Assembly (NCBI GenBank): GCA_036785325.1
Contig: JAXIVH010000006.1
Coordinates: 166,001-230,000, forward strand
Direction of reading: 5' to 3'
Source: Urophycis tenuis
Lineage: Eukaryota > Chordata > Actinopteri > Gadiformes > Phycidae
DNA: 64,000 nt
The position numbers were made by a program, and so were the translations under genes. The notes beneath the pieces are model-generated. The model ran no database searches. It was given only the letters and a program-made list of their open reading frames with translations, and had not been told where the DNA came from. Shown piece after piece: positions 57,082 through 64,000 of the stretch. How positions within the stretch are numbered: position 1 is the stretch's first letter; the number at the start of each line of letters is the position of its first letter.

Positions 57082-57719
57082 CCGTAATTTCCGGACTATA
57101 AGCCGCGACTTTTGTCACACGCTTTCAACCCTGCGGCTTATACAATGATGCGGCTAATTTATGGATTTTTTCTAACGGCCGCCAGGGGCGCTCGAGCAGA
57201 AAAGGTAAGAGTGAGACAGGTGGAATATATGTGTCAAGGAAGACCCAAGTTTAGTGTAACTTCGCGCTTTGTGCATGAATAAAATTAGCTTGAACAGACC
57301 CTCATCATGGAAAATGCAAGAAGAAATGCATATGACGCAGCTTTCAAGTTAAAAGCAATCGAGCTGGCTCGATTGCTGTGTTACTACCGTGCTGCTGCTG
57401 TGTTACTGCCGCGTCTCAGTGACTTGTACCGGTATGTTTTTTTTTTAACCAGCCCTGTTAGTGCTGTGTTACTACAGTATTGCTGCTGTGTTACTGCCGC
57501 GTCACAGGCACTGTTTGGAAAGAAAAGCTAAGGTATATTATTAAAACTTTGAAAACTCTTTCTGTGTACCGTCTTTCTTTATAAATATCTCATGTTTCAA
57601 TGTAGGCACATGCGGCTTATAGACAGGTGCGGCTTATGTATGTACAAAATGGTTTTTCCTTTAAAAATGTACTGGGTGCGGCTTATAATCAGGTGCGCTC
57701 TATAGTCCGGAAATTACGG
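57082..57719 (+). mobile_element. pogo/Tigger-type MITE with TA target site
   Basis: CCGTAATTTCCGGACTATAA and its inverse (ATAGTCCGGAAATTACGG) are flanked by TA (57080-57081, 57720-57721). GCGGCTTATA repeats lie inside both ends. A frame from 57307 starts MENARRNAYDAAFKLKAIEL, the start of the pogo/Jerky-type helix-turn-helix transposase, and then runs into GCTGTGTTACTGCCGC repeats. The rest of the transposase is deleted. Confidence 0.93.
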
Positions 57720-57845
57720 TAGTTCAAGACCCACACCAGACTACCAAGACGTAAAGAACCAATCACAATTTGTTCAACATTAATAATTATGATGATTATT
57801 TATTGACAAAGACACACGCACACACAAACACACAATTTTACTTAC

Positions 57846-57946
57846 ATTGTCTGCCACAGGCACCAAGGCCAGGTTCCTGTGAACTTCATCACTGTTGAGA
57901 CTCAGGCCCATGTATTCTCCAAGATCCTCTAGATTAGGGTAAAGGC
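57846..57946 (-). CDS. sdcbp2: Syntenin, N-terminal exon with LYP-type motif
   Basis: Syntenin is a cytosolic scaffold that links syndecans, through its PDZ domains, to vesicle trafficking and, through N-terminal LYPxL motifs, to ALIX. This exon (acceptor CTGTTCTCCCAG, donor GTAAGT) encodes LYPNLEDLGEYMGLSLNSDE and VHRNLALVPVADN, matching LYPELSQYMGLSLNEEEI of mammalian syntenin. It begins with two bases of a split codon. At least one upstream exon with the start codon is missing; I searched the rest of the window without finding it. Synteny with snph favours the paralogue sdcbp2 over sdcbp; sequence alone does not settle that. Confidence 0.85.
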
Positions 57947-58539
57947 CTGGGAGAACAGATAAAACAGTAAGTGCGTGTGTGTGTGTGTGTGTGTGTAGAC
58001 AGATGAATGTATAGCAGGTGTTGAGGGATTTGGTAGGGCAGATTGATCGGAGAAAAAGAATGGGAAGTGAAGCAAAAAATGATTCTTTAGGCTCTAATCT
58101 TGGACTGCCCGACCATGGTTATATTATGGTCTTGAGTATGAAGTGCAAGGTCATTTCATCATGATTTTCAATTCATTTGTCAAGAATGGAGATCCACTGG
58201 ATAATTGTAGCCGACAGAATTACAAAAAAAAGTATTGCTGAAGAGAGAACTTTAGGCCTTGATATAATGATAATATTTCAATATTCTTTTGCATTTTCAT
58301 GCAATTTTTTGGCAGTTCTACATCTGTTTGGTACTGTTTGGAACTAGAAGAAATCAAAACATTTTAAGCGACTATATTTCAGGGGTTCATAACATTCAAC
58401 TGCCTTTTCTGAGCGATACATGTTACCCATGGTCGGCTGGGGTCCCACCAATAGATTCCCTTGCATCGTAACCATTCGGGGAGCAATGCGTAGAGGTGAA
58501 TTGTTACATCCCTAATAAAAAATACATTGCACATTGAAT

Positions 58540-59030
58540 ACTCAATGTGCAACAGGTGTGCAGCCTCACCCAGCCCCAGAGTCTTGTCAGTCTGACTCGG
58601 GCCAGGTGGCAGTACATCAACCCCTCCCTCATCCACTTTCACTGGCTTCCAGTCAAGTCCCGCGTCTCCTACAAGATCCTCCTCCTTACCTATAAATCCT
58701 TCCATCACCTTGCTCCTCAGTACCTGACCGACCTCCTCCACCCCTATACATCCCGGAATCTGCGGCCCTCTGAGACGGGCCTGCTAATCACCCCCCTGCC
58801 AGCCAGTGGACATTCGGTGACAGAGCTTTAGTGTCGCAGCCCCCACTCTCTGGAACTGTCCCAACTGAGATCCACAATGCCGCGGATCAGCACTTTCACA
58901 AGGCACCTGAAAACGTACCTGTTCCACAAGTGTGGTCTTAATTAACTCTGTAACCCCTCTGTTTTTTTTGTTGTTTGTACATACGTTAAGTGTCCTTGGT
59001 GCTATATAAATGCCAGTTATTACTATTATT
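58540..59030 (+). mobile_element. L2-type LINE 3' end
   Basis: FHWLPVKSRVSYKILLLTYK, SFHHLAPQYLTDLLHPYTSR and SETGLLITP, then, after frame changes, the C-terminal phrase and a 3' end TGGTGCTATATAAATGCCAG with (ATT)n. It is 5'-truncated. A short hairpin (GCACATTGAATACTCAATGTGC) precedes it. The Helentron-like element sits in its (ATT)n tail. Confidence 0.85.
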
Positions 59031-60254
59031 AGTGCACGGGGCAAAGCCCCGAGCACTATTGTTATCCTGTGGATTTTTTTCTTATTATTAGTGCACGGGG
59101 CAAACGCACCGAGCACTATTGTTATCCTGGGGATTTTTCTTAATATTATTATTCTTTTTATTATTATTCCTCTTCCTCGCTTTTTTGAAGAGTTGTAGGA
59201 CAAATGATATATCAAAATGTGCGTCTTCATCGGGATCGGTGTGCTTCAATACAAATTTTAAAAAATATTAATTTTTCATGAAGTTATTTGCAAAAAACTG
59301 AATATTTTCCCATAGAGAATGCATGGGAGGAGGTCAAAAAATACATACTTTTACTGCTGTCTGCTGCTCCTGCATACTTTCACCTAGAGACTCCATTTCA
59401 ACTTTAAACAGTAGACACGGGTCTTGTGTATTTTATGTATATTTCCATGTTTTGATAGGTCATATACTTTTTGATCAATCACTGTTCAATGACCATGATC
59501 ATTTATGGAGAAATGATGAGATTACAATGGGTGTGTATTGCATGCCCTTATTAGGGTTAGAGGGTAGCTAGAGTGGAGAGAGCCCCACAAAAATGACAAA
59601 ATAAATCTCTTTCCACGCTGCTCCTGGCCACAGTTTACAATGTACACACGTGATTTTTTCCAACTTTGTAGACATACGTGTTCTGTCTCTCACAATGTGT
59701 TAAAAAAATCGGAGAGATTTACAGAATTCGAATTAGCAGCCTCTAAGTGCGGCCAGTCGGTGTTTTCTCCTCATTGACTCCAATACAAATATTTTCAGAG
59801 AAAAGCAGAACGGAACCCTGTTTTAAACTTGCGAGTGTCTCCGAAATATTTACTCTAGAAACATTTTAGAAACACCAAATCGTTCGGGAAGTCCTTACGG
59901 CGATGATGGTCTTGCTGTTTTTCTGGTTGGATCTACCGTTTTGTCAGAATAAGCCCAAATATGAGACCAGTGCCGAGGCAGAAAATGGCTTTGTTATGGG
60001 TTCGTTACTGGTAGTCCGTACCATGACAATGCAAACTCCGGGGGGGGGTGGGGGGGGGGCTGGTGTTCTAATGGTTTGGTCCAGCTGAAAAGCGCGAAGT
60101 GCTGTGTTGTGTTTTCCTCGCGTGCTTGCGTGTGTGGGTGAGTGACCTGTATCGATCGCGCGCAGCACACACACACACACACACACACACAGACGCGATG
60201 TCTTGCTCACGCACAGAGCTCTAATACTTTTCATTGGATAATGCGATTCAGATA

Positions 60255-60422
60255 GGTGCAGTTCAGCCGTGTCTACCTGCTGAATGTAACCGCTGTGAAA
60301 CTATCGGGAAATAACGATTCATTTCGCTGATTAACGGCGGTGCAGTTCAGCCGTGTCTACCTGCTGAATGTAACCGCTGTGAAACTATCGGGAAATAACG
60401 ATTCATTTTGCTGATTAACGGC
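60255..60422. repeat. 84-bp tandem duplication in the Helentron-like element
   Basis: GGTGCAGTTCAGCCGTGTCT through GCTGATTAACGGC occurs twice with one visible change. Confidence 0.93.
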
Positions 60423-60642
60423 TTTATCGAGACCGGCGCTCGCTCTCTGTTATTGTACGTCTCTCTACCAAAGTGCTCTATCTCTATCCGTCTCTCTCTC
60501 TCGTCATCGGACACAAATCAAATTAAATGTGAATGTAAAGTAAACCTAACACTAACCCTAACCTCAACCTCTCTGTAGACATTGCGCGTGCTTGCGTGTG
60601 TGGGTGCTTGCAAAACTGTCATTTTAATTCATAACATTGAGT

Positions 60643-60770
<128 letters not shown>

Positions 60771-61485
60771 CCGACCGCAGCAGTTGATCAGTGAGATCTG
60801 TCTGGCTTGTCGTTGATAAATAAACTGTGAGATATCGAGTCTCCGTTGCCATGGTTACCATCTAGCGTCTCTCTCGTCATCGGACACAAATCAAATTAAA
60901 TGTTGTTTCTATTTTGTGTAAATTAGGTTAATGCATGTGTTTTCTTGTATTATCAGTTCAAGTTGTTGTACTTGCCTGAGGAAATCGTGGATAGTAGCGT
61001 GTTTTTTAACGTGTTGGGGGAGTGTTTCCCAGAATGCATTGCGACATTCTGGCATTCTGTTTCATTACATGTTATTGCTATTAGATAGGGTTTGGAGGTG
61101 AATGTTCAGGACATGTTGGGTTCCTTACATTTCACTGTTTCATGACGTTCAGTTTGTTGACTGCTGTTTTTGGGATCAGCACCATTACTCAAACGGCTGT
61201 GACTCTGATAGAGGTTCACACTCCGATAGCGTCACCCGTGCACTATCAAAATTTCCTTCGAGGGAATTTTTGAACTCTAGTTATTATTGTTATTGTTAGG
61301 TGATCATCATAAAAAATGAATAAATAAAGTATCAAAGTAAAAGCACTGTGGTGCACAACTGAACCTTCATAATCCTTTTTAATTATAAAGCTACAGGGAT
61401 GAAAGAAAAAACGTCCAATGCTTAGCCTTTTTTTTTCTATCTCACATGGATAGGCACTCACATCCTTTGTCCAGCACAGTTGGGC

Positions 61486-62236
61486 AAGTACGTCTCGCTG
61501 CGGCCCGCGGGAAGGCGCGGCTTGACATCACGCCCCGCCCACATCACGGAAAAGTGCATTCTGGGATTTGCTTGGGCCCGACCGGTACCAGTGCATTATG
61601 GGATTTGCTTGCGATTAAACACAATTATGCCGATTTTAGTGGTTCATCCATATCCAGCAGGTGATTTTGTAACCTAGCTCTTACGTTTCATTAGAAATAA
61701 TAAATGGGAACTCCTCAAATCATTCGTTGTGCAGTAGTGAAATATTTTATGTTAAATCAAGTTGTATCAAGTGTTCACGAACACATATTGATTTACTACT
61801 TTCTCGATTTTATGTCACTCCTGTGCAGAAAGAGTTGGACGCCGAAATTGCTGTAGTGTTATCCTTAAACCGCGAACACCCAAGAGACAACAAAACTGTA
61901 ACTTTTTTCCGATACCCAGGCGTCCCCGCCCCCTGGCTACTCTGCCAACCCCCTGCAACGCCTGACATCGCTCTACAGGCGCTGTCAGCAGTTAACAGAG
62001 AGCAAGGACATAGGCAAGAGACAACGCAATGCACACAAAGCATTAACACACCATGGGCACATTATACAAGAACTTACACTACACACATCAAACACATCCA
62101 GGACGTTAAACTATTATACAAATGATATCACAAGTCAACTATTCCTATACTCAATCCCAGAATGCACTTGTCCGTGATGTGGGCGTGGCGTGATGTCAAG
62201 CCGCGCCTTCCCGCGGACCGCAGCGAGACGCTTCTC
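61486..62236. mobile_element. Long-TIR element, possible Mutator-like MITE
   Basis: CGTCTCGCTGCGGCCCGCGG and the following 58 bases are mirrored at 62152-62230 with about three differences in 78. CAGTTGGGC flanks the element on both sides (61477-61485 and 62237-62245), a 9-bp direct repeat that fits a Mutator-like target duplication. The interior carries no transposase. Confidence 0.75.
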
Positions 62237-62244
62237 CAGTTGGG

Positions 62245-62650
62245 CGGATACAAAATCATTAAAGGGGAAGTGAAACCAAAATCATTTAGTTTTCTTTTTT
62301 ACATGGTAACATGTCTTGGTTGATCAACATAGTAATTATGCCATTTTGTTAGTTAATAAAAAATAAGAGTCATAAAAGAGTCATTTAGAGAAAATGGTAA
62401 GATTCAATGTGTTTGCCAGTTTGTGAGCATTCTACTCTGCCCTGGAGTCAAAACACATTATTTTTATGACGTCAAAGGGACACCTATGGCAAGGTATGCA
62501 TGGGGCTCTGTCTAGGCAGTGGTTGACATTGATGGCCACGCCCGAAGATGCCGAAATATATATTTAAATCTCATTGTTTGAATTCAAGCTGAAACGGGGG
62601 AGCAATTACACTTTAATAGCTCCAAGCATGTAAGGATCAAATGCAAAGAC
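62245..62650. other. Short intergenic stretch, no feature recognised
   Basis: AT-rich sequence without repeat ends or coding potential. Confidence 0.45.
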
Positions 62651-62655
62651 TCTAT

Positions 62656-63330
62656 AGGCCCTTCCACACCAAGGCGGATTTTCTGCAATTTTCCGAGCGA
62701 ATTTCCGCACGGAATTTCACTGATTAACAAACACATGTGTTTTAATGAAGCTGTGCACACTAAAAGGCAAAATCCGCTGAGCGGAAAAAAATATGGGACC
62801 CGTCTGTTTTGAAGCGGAATTTCGCTTGCGGAAAAATGTGCCTGACCAATCAAAATATGATTTACTTGTGTTCTATTTTTGGCAGGGGGTGCGGATGCGG
62901 GCAGGGGGGGAAACCACTCTACCTCTGTCTCCTTTGTAAAAAAAACACTCGCCCCTCCCCTGCTGAAGAACAGATGAGCTGACAGTGCGCACAAACTGTA
63001 TCGCAACAAGCGAACTCCAAAGAGAAAAAATAATCTATCTAAATATCTGTGTAAATGCGTGCATACAATTTAAAATGTTATTTGTTATTTGGGTGAACCC
63101 AAAACTTTCTTTTTTTTCCTATTCTCTAACATGTTGATCACTATAATCTTCGTCACTTGATGACATCTTTACCACTGACACTCTCATGACGGAATAGAAT
63201 GCGGAATATTTTTAAAAACGCACCGCACCTGGTGTGGATGCAGGTGCGGAATATTCGTGCGGAATTTCGCATTCGCTTTTTTCCGCATTTCCGCTCCGCA
63301 ATCCAAATCCGCCTTGGTGTGGAAGGGCCT
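62656..63330. mobile_element. PIF/Harbinger-like MITE
   Basis: AGGCCCTTCCACACCAAGGC continuing GGATTT is mirrored by AAATCCGCCTTGGTGTGGAAGGGCCT. TAT flanks both ends (62653-62655 and 63331-63333). GCGGAAT/ATTCCGC words repeat inside both ends. It is non-coding; the frames inside are chance. Confidence 0.87.
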
Positions 63331-63479
63331 TATGGCTAGATAAGAACATAGATTCTATAGATTCTGAAGAATTGTAATATATACGAATTGAAATTACTGT
63401 ACTGTAGAATCTATAATCTACAGATTCCGGTAACACAGATACAGAAAAACACATGCAGGGTTAAAAAAGAGCTACCAAA

Positions 63480-63545
63480 AGTCAATAAAAAACTATGGCG
63501 ACCCAATTTCCCTTTGGGGATTAATAAAGTCTCTTCTCAATCAAT
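63480..63545 (+). repeat. LINE/SINE 3' tail fragment
   Basis: AATTTCCCTTTGGGGATTAA, TAAAGTCTCTTCTCAATCAA and TCTATCTATC form a retroposon tail like that of the SINE at 10.2 kb, in sense orientation. The body was not recognised. Confidence 0.55.
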
Positions 63546-64000
63546 CTATCTATGGGGCCCCTGTTAAATGTCTTCTCATTGCCATCTTCCTAACTATTAA
63601 TAGTTACAAAGGTAGTATTTTATGATTAAATCAATTTATTGGATTTCATAAACTAATCCACAAGTTTTGATTCTGTGCTTACATGCCAATGTGCATGCTC
63701 ACCGAATTAAGAGACTGAGGTGCGCAGTTACAATCATAAGCAAAGATAGTGATAGCATTTAGGCAGTGTGATGTCCAAATTCTCAGTGCCAATCAACATT
63801 TCAAAAACTGGCAAGGGTAAGTGGAGGAGGTTGTGTATTTTAACTGAACTCGGGAATCAGTTTAGTAACAATATATATTTAAACTACACCTTCGTAATGC
63901 CTTTTCTTTCATGGATCATTATTTAGTAACTAACTAACAGGAAGTCGTCACTCATGTTTTGTGATTCAAGCTAGCAAGCTTCTCTGCAGTGCTTGATGCC
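63546..64000. other. Right edge, no feature recognised
   Basis: AT-rich sequence. I looked here for the missing first exon of syntenin and did not see one. Confidence 0.5.

Noticed and set aside
60540..60575. Interstitial telomere repeat (AACACTAACCCTAACCTCAAC)
   Set aside because: Only about two near-units are present, too few to call telomeric.
62584..63009. 141-codon - strand frame
   Set aside because: It crosses the boundary of the Harbinger-like MITE and has no family resemblance; it is a chance frame.

Overview
This is eukaryotic, very probably teleost fish, genomic DNA. Two interrupted protein genes with GT-AG splice sites can be read through it. About half of the window is transposon sequence of kinds typical of ray-finned fishes: L2/CR1/Rex1-type LINEs, tRNA-derived SINEs, Ty3/gypsy and Ty1/copia pieces, many hAT, PIF/Harbinger, pogo and TTAA-type elements, and a Helentron-like element. 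No bacterial genes, rRNA or functional tRNA were seen.

Host genes. (1) At the left edge (361-1204, + strand) are the last two coding exons of a gene I do not recognise. (2) Syntaphilin (snph) lies on the + strand as four coding exons, 5849-6021, 6697-6804, 7236-7385 and 27796-29782. They join in frame to an 805-residue protein that ends in a tail anchor. (3) A syntenin gene, best called sdcbp2, lies on the - strand as five exons, 57946-57846, 50284-50126, 49188-49013, 44091-43920 and 43730-43599. It carries two PDZ domains, and its N-terminal exon(s) lie beyond the window or were not found. The genes converge tail to tail. From memory, SNPH and SDCBP2 have the same arrangement on human 20p13.

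Layout. 1-1.5 kb: end of the unknown gene. 2.1-4.0 kb: a 1.85-kb imperfect foldback palindrome. 5.8-7.4 kb: snph exons 1-3. 7.6-27.5 kb: a 20.4-kb snph intron made almost wholly of transposons, with the long retroelements antisense to the gene (gypsy with a SINE inside it, three LINE copies, then a hAT element containing a THAP-type TTAA element containing another hAT element). 27.8-29.8 kb: the large last snph exon. 30-39 kb: intergenic DNA with a Harbinger-like MITE, LINE remnants, a hAT remnant and a perfect 45-bp-arm hairpin. 39.4-43.6 kb: a repeat-poor block read as the long sdcbp2 3' UTR. 43.6-58 kb: sdcbp2 exons, with introns holding a second, larger THAP-type TTAA element, two hAT elements with clean 8-bp duplications, a copia remnant with its LTR, a SINE and a pogo-type MITE. 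58.5-63.5 kb: an L2 3' end, the Helentron-like element inserted in its tail, a long-TIR element and a Harbinger-like MITE.

How it fits together. Syntaphilin anchors axonal mitochondria. Syntenin is a PDZ scaffold for syndecans and vesicle cargo. The transposons are nearly all broken, and their nesting gives a relative order of insertion. Calls rest on reading the sequence and on remembered family motifs; no database search was possible.
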